Assembly (NCBI GenBank): GCA_033002965.1
Contig: JAURVB010014088.1
Span: 184,501-248,500, forward strand
DNA from: Piper betle
Lineage: Eukaryota; Streptophyta; Magnoliopsida; Piperales; Piperaceae
Reading direction: 5' to 3'
DNA: 64,000 nt
The notes under the pieces were generated by a model. That model saw only the letters and a program-made list of their open reading frames with translations, was not told the origin of the DNA and did not search any database. The position numbers were made by a program, and so were the translations under genes. Each line of letters begins with the position of its first letter. Positions within the stretch are counted from its first letter, which is position 1. Below, one piece after another: positions 13,150 to 24,159 of the stretch.

Positions 13150-13765
13150 ACTCTAGTCCATATCAATAGTAGAAGCCTCACTCAATTTCTTTCTTTCTTC
13201 TCCATCTTTTATATACACAGCACCAAACGTGGCAGATTTGTGTGTTCATTTTCTTTACAGGTCAGTCTGTTTTGTATCTTGTACGTGTACATTCCTCCCA
13301 CTTTCTTGAACTTAACTCTTATCTATAATTTACATGTTTATTTCAACAACCTAATTCAATGAATTCCCGTTGCATTTGGAATTTGTACCAAGTAGTTTGT
13401 CTCAACTACCTCCATCCTCGTTGGATGGGAGATGCATGGACGAGTTGGAAATTAAGAGGAACAGAGTGGGGCGTTTATATGTATATATATGTTACTTTTG
13501 AGAGATTGATTGCTGCCAAACTCACAGTTCCATCTGGCTTAGTGCTAACATGTGTTTTGCTGTCGAAGAAAGGCAATATCATACTCAAACGAAAATCTTT
13601 TACAGGCGATATAAATTGCTAATTTGCATATACACCGAAAAACAGATTGATGGCCTCATGACAAATGAGAGTTCAGTACTATACATATATATATATAATC
13701 TCGGTGATTGAGAGGATGCATCCCCAATATATCATATCACATTCCATACATTCTAATATTGCACC
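13150..13765. other. Intergenic between two convergent genes
   Basis: Holds the 3' UTRs of the calmodulin-like gene (+) and of psbTn (-). I see no gene; an 87-codon open frame at 13359-13622 has no family features. A short TA-rich run lies at 13682-13694. Confidence 0.5.
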
Positions 13766-14079
13766 TCACTTGTGGCAAATGCTCGCCGTCGGCATGGTGA
13801 TGCAAATGGGAGCATACTTCTTCTTGGCATCAAGCGTGCCAGGCTTTGGTTCGTTGGCGATGGCCACGCCGCGGGCTGCCGCGGCAGAGCAAGCAGCAGC
13901 AGCTGCGGCAGCAAACACCATGCCCCTCCTGATGTTCTTCACTTCCTTGCTCTTCCCCCTGCTCCACACCTTCCAATGATCTGGCGGCCTTCGCAACAAC
14001 AGACATGCAGCAGTTAGGCGAATACCTGTGATGCGATGAGGGCGCCGATGAATGGGGTGGTAATGGTCATGGAAGCCAT
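13766..14079 (-). CDS. PSBTN: Photosystem II 5 kDa protein (PsbTn), N-terminal piece out of frame
   Basis: Small nuclear-encoded lumenal subunit of photosystem II. The frame ending at 13766 carries the diagnostic tail: an [13 protein letters not shown] thylakoid-lumen targeting segment, then [22 protein letters not shown] and a final ICHK. The expected plastid-targeting start, [18 protein letters not shown], is on the same strand from 14079, but it runs into TAA 4 codons later and is not in phase with the tail. A 37-base GT-AG interval (14025-13989) containing CTAAC separates them. It is too short for a usual plant intron and does not restore the frame. A one-base loss in the read, an unusual splice, or true inactivation would all explain this. 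The gene identity is firm; its intactness is not. Confidence 0.8.
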
Positions 14080-15243
14080 TGTGTTAGCTGGAAGAGCTGC
14101 TGCTATCTGGGTAGTGTGGGGGCAGTGCAAGTGATATGAATATGAATGGTGGTGGTCTAAACTTTCATACGGTTCATATTATCTACTGTACACTTTGTAA
14201 CACTACGAGTTACCAGTGGCAGGCATGCATGCGGCATTTTATCCATGTATGTTTGTAGCCTCTGGAAGCCATGCGTGAACACCAGATCATGCCCTTCTAG
14301 AGTTCTGAGATATCGCTGTGCGAATTAGTTTTCCTAATAATTGATTTGAGATGGTCGATTAATAATTCGAGTTTAAATTTTTATTTATATTAATCTGCTA
14401 GAATCGGTCTTTAAATTTTGCGGATTCAAATTGAGTTTTACCCATTTATGATTTATTAATAACTTATCAAGATTTGTATTTTTTAATATTGACAACTATA
14501 TAATAAAAAAAAGATATAAATATCCAAAAAAAACTTGCAGTGCTCATACTGTCTGCCCTATATATAGTATTTAACACTTTATAAAGCATATGTTTATTTT
14601 AAAGTGAAATACAACTTGGCAAAAGATTTAGGTAAATACTACTTTTACTCTAGTTTTATAATTTCCGATAAACTAATTTTTACATAAATATATAAATGTT
14701 ATTCTATTAAATTTTTTATTCAAAAATAAGTTATTAATCAATAATGAAAAGGTATGGATCAGTCTAATTGAAAGTTCTTAAGAAATTTGATATCCTTACT
14801 TATTCCAATTTTTGCAACAATGTGGATCTAGGTGGCCTATTAAGTCCCCGTAAGAATGGATATTTCACTAATATGTGACAATCCAGCAATGTTTTTTTCC
14901 ATATACTGAGCTAAGAGTAATGATACATGGCAGTAGTAGGATAAATGATAAATAGTAATCACAAAGATGACATGTAAAACTTCTCATCTAAAATAAATGG
15001 TTCGTTTCATTGTCAATCAACATTGAAACCAATGAATGGCATGAACAAATTATTATCTCAATCACAGTAGGGGACAAACAGAAAAAACCCACATAATAAA
15101 TTATTGGACTTCACCACTCAAAAATCATACTAAAGTACAATTAAAGACTCTCTCTCAACTCCACCAAAATCTCATATGTACCATCCCTTGAAATGATCGA
15201 TACCACTGCCACAATATATAAAAATTGAGAGCAAAAGCCCTTC
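14080..15243. other. Intergenic, AT-rich
   Basis: 14080-14300 should be the psbTn promoter (minus strand). The rest is AT-rich, and I see no gene, RNA or clear element. The end nearest 15243 should be the 3' UTR of the acidic-protein gene. Confidence 0.45.
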
Positions 15244-18200
15244 CTAGATCACGGTTGTGCAGCACATGCAGCTGCTGAAGAGGGATGATCTGCTTTTCTG
15301 TTTCTCTCGCACTTGCACTGATGCAGCTGTGCTCTTCTTGACAGGTAGGTTGAAGACACCGCCTTTCTGGGCTTCCTTGGTGACAACTTTATGAGGTGTT
15401 TGATTGCTCACTGTTGCACCACTCTGTTCTTTCCAGTTGTTCTCGGACACAGCTTTACCATTGATGCCTATACTTTGATCCGTTGCATGATTGTCATCTG
15501 TTCCATTTGTATCTTCTGAAACGGCCATCTGGGTTTCCTTAGTCTCATATGGTTGTTGAAGCTTGTGAGAGTGGTTTTCAGATTTAGAAGCACCAATGTT
15601 AGTCAGGGCTTCTCCCGTAGAAACAGCGCCGGTCTCTTGGCCTTGTACGACAACAACCTCATCGACAATGAGTTCCTTCAAGGTACTTGAATTAGATGCC
15701 TGATCATTTCTTTCTATTGCAGAAGCTTGGGAAGCTAAATCAGAGTCATCAGCTGCTTGGTTTTTTTGTTCTTTGATCTTAAGCTGTGGAAGAGCATCAC
15801 TACTTTCTGTATCATCTTTAATTTGACATTTGGATTGATCTAGCTGTAAATTCGGGAGAGGTTCTCCGAAAAAGAAACTTGGGATCATCCTCCAAACCAC
15901 CAACATGGGTTTTTTGAGTTTGCTCAACAATGTCATCAGCTGTGCTATGTTCCTTCATGCTGCTCTCATATGGTGGCTTCTCCCACCCTGAATCTGTAAT
16001 TTCCAGTATTGAAGCTTCATTGTCAATCACAGAAATATGGCTATTCGCAAAGGCGTCATTGTCTGATCGTTGGCTTGGAACTTTTTTATCTGATATTTGA
16101 ACTTTGCTTTGGTCTTGTTCTGATTGATGATGGTTAAGAATTTCTAATGGCCGTTGAAATCCTTGACAGGGAGATTCAGGTAGACCAGCTTGCATTTGTT
16201 TTTGATCCAATGCAGATAGCAAGAAAACATCAACATTTGTTGATGAATATTCTGACTCAGACTCCAAAGCATCCATAGCAATGTTATTTAGGTTTTGAAT
16301 TATCCTAGGAGAGTAAGGGAAAGAGCTTGGAGTCTGTTCCTCCATCTCAGTTCCAGGACTATTTATTTGATGCAAAGGATCAAAAAGTGATGACTTTTCT
16401 GCAATATTGTTATTTACATCTTCTTTTCCCGACTCCATATCACATCCATCGCATGTTACTTCTTGAACAGAAACAGAAGAATCATCATAACCATGTTGCA
16501 AATCAGTGCTATGTGATGCATACTTATCTTCTTCCCCCAGCTCCCGATTCGAGTACCATGCCAAAGACAAGGAAGAAGATGCAAGGATTTCGATCATGTT
16601 TGGCTCTTCTTCCCAGTCCTCATGGAGTGTACTAGGGACATTGGAAGCTGTTACCTCTTCCTCTTTGTCTATTTCATTCTGTTTTTCCTCAGAGTCTGAA
16701 ATTGAACCCCAGTCAACCAGATCAGGTTCTCTAAAAAGTTTGCTGATGAATTGAATGTCATCCATATCCAGGGATGCCCTTTTGATGTCCATGTCTACTA
16801 CTTCAAGATAAAACAACTCACCTGAAGGATTTGGGTCTAATCTACTGGGAACAAGTTCAGTAGAAGCCAGCTTGAATGCTTTATCACTGTCTTCCACATT
16901 GTTTGCAATGTTTCCAGCCATTGATTTTGCACTAGACACTCTTTTGAGAGAAAATGCTTTGAGTTCATGCCTCTCTTCAATATGATAATCTTTCTCCGTG
17001 ACATCCACTGCATGCCCAGTTTCATCTTTAGTATCAGAAAGCATTATAGTTGCTGGTGCACACATCTGTGTTGAAGACGTGGAATTGAGTTCATTCTGCT
17101 CTGTGCAATCAGTTTGTTTTGTGATTGTCATCTGATCATCACCAGGAGAGCCACCTATAGTCTCTGGCAATTCACTCTTCAGGCTAATGTTTTCAGTAGG
17201 AGATGTTACAGCATCATCCGCTTTTTTGTCCATTTGAACAACCTTTTCTTCTCCATTTGAAGAGTTGGCTTTTGGGCCTTCCTTTGAGGAGGATGTTTCG
17301 AGCGTTTCCCATGTCACTTTTATGGTTGAATTCACAGTCATTTCTGCTTCTTCTGTTGAAAATTTTATCAATCATGTCTCATTGCTTAATGCCATATTTC
17401 TTCTCTGTTTTGGATTAACGGAAACTTAAAAAAAAAAAAGTTACCCAAAAGCACGTCGAAGCAAAATTTGACAATTGTACCATTATTGTATGTAATTGTT
17501 TTTATTGAGCAATGATGTTGAGCACTCTCTTCTCAAATCAATCTTTAGAAATTAACAACAGAGATACCCATCAGAGAACTAGCGAGCAGAAAACGAGGAT
17601 GTAAATACTAGATTCAGCCTCAACAGCTAAAAACTTCTGACGGTTAACTGTTCATTTGTAACTAGAAGTTAATCTAGAAACTAGTCCAACACCTATTTAT
17701 AAAATTAAAGATATTATTTGAATGCTAGCTTTGACGTCTAGCATTAATATATATTCATAAGTGTTAGATTCTGCCACCTCCATTAATGTTCTCACTTCTA
17801 ACTTCTACATTATTCTCCAAAATGTTAGTAAGAAAACTTCAAAATGGTAGTTTATTTAGAAATTTAATGTTTTTGCTACTCTTCATTTAATCAAACTCAG
17901 TATTTTGGGCCGGCTGGCAGTGGGATCGTTGTTAAATTAGATTTTATCATATTTATTTATTATCTATATAATCGATTTTTTTTCGTTAATCATGATCAGG
18001 ATTTTGTCAAGTCATTGTGAAGAAGAATCGTTTGGTTTATTACAATGTTTCTTTAATGTGTTTTTGCATTGTTGAAAATATCTATCTACACTGAATATTT
18101 CATAGTTTTTTTGTTCTAAATTATTTATCAGATGAGCACAATTGATCTTTAAAATGATGTTTTTAGTCTTCAAAATGACAATAATGAGAAAGAAGCAAGG

Positions 18201-19636
18201 ATATATTGGATTTGTTGATAAACAAACTAAAAAGAATACGTAAATGTTCTTCAACAAAGGCATGGAAGTAATTCTTCCCTCTTGGCTTTCAATTTTATCG
18301 TTTATTTCATAGCCATTTTGCTTGATATGTTATAATAACGTTGCTGTTTAGGTAGTAAATCAAGTATTTTTAAAACAGGACCGGACCGGTCAGTCTGACC
18401 CGGTATACCGGGTACGAGCTGAGTCCGGTTCAGCGTGTCAGAACCCGATTTTTTAACCCTGTTTTCACTAAAATACCCGGTTTGGTTTTTTTAAAGAGTT
18501 TAGAGGGATATAAATGGGTTTATATATAGAGAGAGATGAGAGGAGTAAAAGTTGGTTTTGGGAGCTATGTGGGACTGATATGGTGCAGCTAAAAAACAAA
18601 GATTTGAGACACTAAATCATTGGAGTACATTATATTTTTCTGATAATGTGAATCATTTAAAACCTATTAATATAGTAGAAGATTTAATCCAATATATTAA
18701 ATCCGATTCAACCCGATTCAACCTAAGTGCACCGGTAAAAAATCCAGTATGGTCACCGCTATGATTTTAAACACATTAAGGTTAGAATACCGCCATCACT
18801 CGAATTATGTTATCCAATCCGCTTTATAACATGGAGGTTCCATTTGTTTCATCCAATCCACTTTATGATTTATGACATGGAGAGCTGTTCTAGAGAAAGT
18901 AATGATTTTTTTAATTAATTAAGAATGACATTGCCAGCAAGAAACCTTTGAAACATAGATAGCTACAGATGCTTCAATAGAAACTAGACAAGATATGTGA
19001 ATTGTGTGAGACTTCTTAGACATTAACTATTGATTTTATATTTTTAAAAATATTAATTTTTTTGAGAATTTGACAATTTTTAATTGTATTATTTTGGAAA
19101 AATTGTCAAAAAAATAATTGTAATTGAGAAGAGATGCATAATGCAATCCAGTAAAATATCCATAAAAAAAATCTAACAATTTTTTTAAAAAAAAGGCAAA
19201 TTTGAGTTGATTGCTGCAAAATATCAACATCTCGTAATTAAGGTTCATGTATATAAGAAATCAATGTAGAAGAAAAAAAATCCATGTACTTCATCTATAG
19301 CATATGCATACCTGAACCTTCTGATTGCTTCTCAATCTGATCATGGTTGCTCTTGATCATCTCTTGTGTTGAACTCGAATTAGTGTTGTCTTCCAATTCG
19401 ACAACCAACGGCTTGTGCTGCATGACATCTGCTTGGGATGATACAATCGCTTCTACCGGCGTATTGTCCAATTCTTGAACCACAGATCAAGTTTTGTATG
19501 TTTTCAGCACACCACAAATGCAATCAATACAAGAACACAAGTCAAAAGCTTCGCCTGTTCAAGCAGTAACAACACTAAAAAATTCCACACCTTGCTCACC
19601 TTTGACGACTGTGTTACCCATGATCTCAACGTCCAT
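15244..19636 (-). CDS. Unrecognised acidic, low-complexity protein; one frameshift in exon 3
   Basis: I do not recognise a named family. Three exons: 19636-19600, 19473-19312 and 17352-15244. The joins give an open reading (K|ELDNTPVEA, then GS|EEAEMTVNST). The product is ~765 residues, rich in Glu/Asp/Ser/Gln, with no membrane segment or catalytic motif that I can see. It ends in a cysteine cluster, SSCMCCTTVI. Two in-frame ATGs exist, at 19636 and 19621. The second begins MGNTVVK, which resembles an N-myristoylation site, so a lipid-anchored protein is possible but is my inference. In exon 3 the frame breaks at about 15869-15877 (a T-run on the coding strand, ...AAG TTT CTT TTT C...). Dropping one T would join DDPKF to FFGEPLPN. 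Intron 2 (17353-19311) is 2 kb long and filled with repeat relics. Confidence 0.7.
17690..18290 (+). pseudogene. Inverted decayed copy of coiled-coil gene segment, inside intron 2 of the acidic-protein gene
   Basis: The reverse complement of this stretch aligns with 20930-21860. It also resembles the exon 4/5 region and neighbouring intron of the coiled-coil gene (24660-25400). Shared blocks include GTTTGTTTATCAACAAAT, TCATTTTGAAGACTAAAAAC, CAACGATCCCA, AACATTAATGGAGGTGG and GTTTCTAGATTAAC. It carries no open frame. Confidence 0.65.
18370..18775. mobile_element. Candidate non-autonomous DNA element
   Basis: Begins near TTTTTAAAACAGGACCGGAC and ends near GGTCACCGCTATGATTTTAAAC, so the termini are imperfect inverts (TTTAAAA followed by a CGG-rich block). 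The interior has CCGGTATACCGGGT palindromes. I found no clear target duplication, so this is a weak call. Confidence 0.3.
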
Positions 19637-20780
19637 ATCAGGTTGAGTGGACCTAAGATGTTTAACGGTGGAAATAGGGGGGCTCAGAAATGTAGTTGCT
19701 TAGATGTGTAGCTGTTAGAGAGATCTCTTTCTTCTTAAACCTTTGCACAAGAGAGTCGTCAAACCCCACCATGATGATTGCCTACACATTCTGTCTGCCA
19801 ACAGCATGAGGAGAAAGCAGCAGGCCACATTGAGAGCCAGAGTGTTCTTCAAGTATAATCCTACACTAAAAATCACTCATCATTTCACTGCCCAGACAAT
19901 CTCAAGATCACATCATAGTTCTCAGAATGTGCATGGTTTTTGTGGGTCAGATTTTCTATCTGTCGGCCTGTTTACTCATTTAATCTTTTTTTTCCAGATC
20001 AGATTCAGGTGTCGCTTACTGCCCTCAAAAATACCATTACCCTTTTTGATGCTGCAAAGCCTGCAACTAAGAAAAGCCGGTAGCGGAAAGTATTAGAAAA
20101 GTATAAAGCAAGCTTATTTTCTTTTCTGATCCGGTCATAAAGTGATGACTAGATAATAAGAAACATCAAAAGATCGGCCATGGAAAGCATACATAATGAT
20201 TTTGGTGATCAGGATCGAGTTTAATATGTGATTAAAGGTGTCAGTTTCTACCTAGCAGTATTTCAACTCAATCTTACTTACTGCAACTCTGCATCTACCT
20301 TTCGTCACAACCAAGTATTTTCATCCACGTTTGTTAAACAAAGTTCTAGCTGCCCAATTGGAGCCTTCACCATGCACATTTTGAGACCTATGATGTGAAT
20401 TTGGATTTAATTAGTGGAAACAGTTTGTTACAATTGTTATTATTATTATTTGTTGATTTTTGGTAATTTGTTGATTAATGGTGAGAAAATGATCATTTCT
20501 TATTTCATGAATGATGGTGATGATTTTTACAATATCAAATCAATAATGTATAATGAGTTTCACGCATATAACACAAATATCTTGACTAGTTTAAATACAT
20601 ACAAGAATGTGGTCTCATGGAGTATATATAATTTGTTAATTACTTTAAAAAAATATCATTACTTTCTTTTGAACACCTCCCCAAATCGTGTATTATAAAG
20701 TGGATTAGATAAAATAAATAGAACCTCCATATCATAAAACGGATTAATCGATAACAAAACTGTAGCCCTCACTCTATCAA
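19637..20780. other. Upstream region of the acidic-protein gene
   Basis: Promoter and leader side of the minus-strand gene. Short open frames (19743-20096, 20414-20698) show no family features. I see no element in it apart from weak similarity of 20695-20760 to the inverted sequence near 18790-18900. Confidence 0.4.
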
Positions 20781-20789
20781 AAAGTATTT

Positions 20790-22140
20790 GTAAATCATGT
20801 GAAGGTGTTCCAAGCCTAGTTAAGTTTACTATCTATCAACAATATCATTATAACATATCAATCATAATATTTATGAAACAAACGATACAAATTGATAGCC
20901 TAGAAGGAAGAATTACACTGTACTTTTTGTTTAAGAATATTTATGTATGTTTTCAGTTTGTTTATCAACAAATCATTCTTGTAAATAGTTTTTTTAGTTC
21001 ATTTATCCTTGCTTCTTTTCCTGAGAGTCATTTTGAAGACTAAAAACCTCATATCCAAGATGAATTGTGCTCATCAAAAAAATAATTAAGAAAAAAATTA
21101 CAAAATATGAGAATGTAAATATTTTTTATCAAAAAATGCAACTAAAGAAACGTCATAATTATAATCCAAATAATTCTTCTTCAGAATGACAAAATCGTAA
21201 CCATGGTTAACAAAAAAATCAATTATAATAGTAGAAACTTATATTATATTTTTTTTCCAATTATAATTATTTTTGTTTTCAGTTTGTTTACTAACAAATC
21301 CTTCTTTTTAATCGTTTTTTTTTGCTCATTTATCCTTCCATCTTTTTAATGATAGTCATTTTCAAGGCTAAAAACATCATGTTCAATATCAATTGCACTC
21401 ACAAAAAAAAATTTAAGAACAAAAAAATTACAAAATATAAGCATAGAAATATTTTTTTTCAAAATGCAATTAAAGAAACATCATAATTATAATCCAAACA
21501 ATTATTCTCCATAATGACTTGATAAAATCCACATCATGATTAAAAAAATCAATATTAAAAATGATAAATAAATATAATAAAATCTAATTTGACAACGATC
21601 CCATGGCCGACTGGCCCACAATACCGCATTTGATTAATTAAAAAGGGTAACAAAAACATTAAATTTCTAAATAAAGAAACTATCATTTTGGAGTTTTTTG
21701 ACTTATACTTGGAGAATAATTTAAAAGTCAGAACATTAATGGAGGTGGTAGAATTGAACACTTATAAGGATAATATAGATATTTCTAAATGCCATATCAT
21801 TCAAATAAAATCATTTATTTTACTAATTGTTGTTGGGTGTAGTTTCTAGATACATATGCCCACTATTTGAAACTAAATTTGCGTGCTAGCGTGAATATTG
21901 AATATAGTTATTAGGTGCATCCAACATTTTGGGAGGAGCAAATCTCTGTAAATGAATGCTTTGCTAATTTACGACATATTGAAAGTAAAACAAACTTTGG
22001 ATTACGTTACCCGTAACAGGGAAGCATGTGAGTTCGAATCAGACAATGCAACTTGTTGCTTCAGTATCTTAACATCTTCGTCTACATAAGGCATCTGGGT
22101 TTGCCCCAAATCAAACCCACCCAAAAAAAAACACAGAGAG
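20790..22140 (-). pseudogene. Decayed duplicate of the coiled-coil gene
   Basis: Collinear with 24540-26010 of the intact gene, in the same orientation. 20800-20850 matches the exon 6 start, 20930-21020 matches exon 5, and 21020-21080 matches exon 4. The exon 5/4 part recurs at 21270-21400, and 22020-22130 matches exon 3 (GAGTTCGAATCAGACAATGC against GAGTTCCAATCAGACAAAGC). Many indels and stops; no usable frame. Exons 1, 2 and most of 6 are absent. Confidence 0.75.
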
Positions 22141-22317
22141 CTCAATATCCATTAAGGCTCACTGCACCGTGATCAATGTGTCATAAATCAATATTCACAA
22201 CTAAAAAACTTAGTATCCGAAAAAGAGCTTTACATGTTTCAGATTAGGATTTTACCCGCTTGTTGCCTTACTTGGTTTGGGCCAATTTTGATAATATTTA
22301 GCTTTCAAACCATGAGT

Positions 22318-22790
22318 GTGAGATCTTTTAACTTAGTCTCACATCTAATATTTATTAGGTAAGACTATATTTATAATTGAGAATGAACTATAGATCTTTA
22401 ATTGAGTTAATTATTTTTGTACAGATGACTTAGCCTATTATATTATACTTTAGACCGGGTTGTTACAAATAATATCAGATCCTACCTAATTTCTTATTAG
22501 ATAGTGGGCTGGAGTAAGGACGTTAGATAGGATATCGGTCACGGTCTAAAAAGTCATGGGTTAGGGCAAGCAACATGCCAAGTATAAGAATTTCGGAGAC
22601 GAAATTTTCTAAAGTTGGTAAGTTGTGAGATCCCTCAACTTAGTTTCGCATTTAATACCTACCGGATAAGATCTTGTTATATGTGAGAATGATGTATAAA
22701 TTTTTAATTTTGTTAACTACTTTTGAAGAGAAAACTTAACTCATAACATCACACGTTAGGCCGGGTCGCTGCAATTAGTAACAGATTACC
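22318..22790. repeat. Diverged direct repeat, possible LTR remnant
   Basis: Two ~165-base copies start at about 22320 and 22628. Each runs from GAGATC...AACTTAGT to an ATTA/GCCGGGT..GTTACA or GCAA end, and they are ~145 bases apart. The TGTGAGATCCC-like start and GGTTGTTACA-like end are typical of common plant LTR fragments. No coding domain lies between them. Confidence 0.45.
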
Positions 22791-24159
22791 CTGTGGGCCC
22801 AATTTAAATATTTAAGAGTATCAGATTATCCCCAGGGGCCCAATTTTGATTTGAGTTTCAAATCTTCACCCAATTAAGGTAGGGTTTCGAGGCCTATTTA
22901 ACCTCTTTACCTCAATTTCGGTCAGTTGAGTTTTATTTGCATTTCGAGTCAATTTCAACTTTTGTGAGAGCTTTGCGACTATATATATATATATATATAT
23001 ATAATATACCTTAGATCCTATTAGGCTCATTAGTTGTCAGACATCCCAATTTTGCCACACGGGCAAAATCTAAATCGTCCACGTAAACTTTATCTTTCCC
23101 TCTTACTTTCTTACGGTTTTTCACACGTATTTTTGGAGCATTTTTTACCTTAACGCCACCACCACTTTACGAGCATAGATAATATTATAATGCTAAAATA
23201 TGGATGGTGTTGATTATGATAACCACAACAAAGACAGCTTTCGAAGTCACAACCTTTCTTTAAGTGATGCTCGAGAGGCAAAAATAACAACAGATAAACA
23301 AAGCAGCAAAAAAAGTTCTAACCGTAATACTTCATCTCCCCACTTATATTTTTGTAAAGATCAGCAAGAAGAAGAGAATCACCCTTCTTCTCCATTAGTC
23401 AAGGCCAATTAACTCTACCGATAACAGAAACTCATCCAGAATAGTCATATCAATTCTCAAATCCTAACCAGTTGACGGTTGATGAGACAACCACGAAACT
23501 AAAGTGTACCATCTATCCTCCAAACAATTTTGCAACACGTCTTCCCCCCAAGTTGTCACTGCTTATCCACACCTCCCAGCAAAGTCATTGCTCTATTATC
23601 ACACACACACAGAGTTGTTAATGGGCTCAAAGTTGATGCCAAAGTTGTATTAGGAGGGATGGGGTAGAACAGAAAAATGAGAAATTAGAGGATGGTGGAC
23701 GACGACGGCGCGGCCGTGACGTGGGAGGAAGGCGGCGTTGGCGAGGCGGGGGATAGAAGGGGTGGGGAGGGTGGCAAGGTGTCGTTAACAGAAAAGAAAT
23801 ATATAAGTGTGTCTAACAGATGTACTGGTTGGAGCCCCTTAATCACAGAGTAATATAGATTTCAACTGAAGAAAACACCGATCAGATTAATAGAAAAGCA
23901 AGCTTTGGCTGCCATAAATTTGCAAGGTAATATTTGCAACATCTCCGGACAAGAAAATAGCATAAGCAGAGTAAAACATTCAAGGATTCAATCGAATAAT
24001 TGGAAAAATCCTTGATATGAATAAGAGATGCTGATTTTCAATCCACAGAACACAAAAATGCAAATTACGTGAAATGCATTGCAATCAGCTAAACATAATT
24101 CTAAATACCTTGAGCGAATTGTACCTAATTAACTTCATCAGCTTTGAAAAGATATCTTT
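22791..24159. other. Intergenic
   Basis: Contains a (TA)n run at 22981-23004 and a small GC-rich patch at 23695-23790. A 70-codon ATG frame (23200-23412) is Ser/Asn-rich without recognisable features. No gene supported. Confidence 0.45.

Noticed and set aside
17690..21860. Possibility that the inverted repeats are one transposon's terminal repeats
   Set aside because: Both arms align with introns and exons of the coiled-coil gene and show no clean ends or target duplication; segmental duplication explains them better.
23200..23412. 70-codon Ser/Asn-rich ATG frame
   Set aside because: No homologous features, no exon partners; typical chance length in this DNA.
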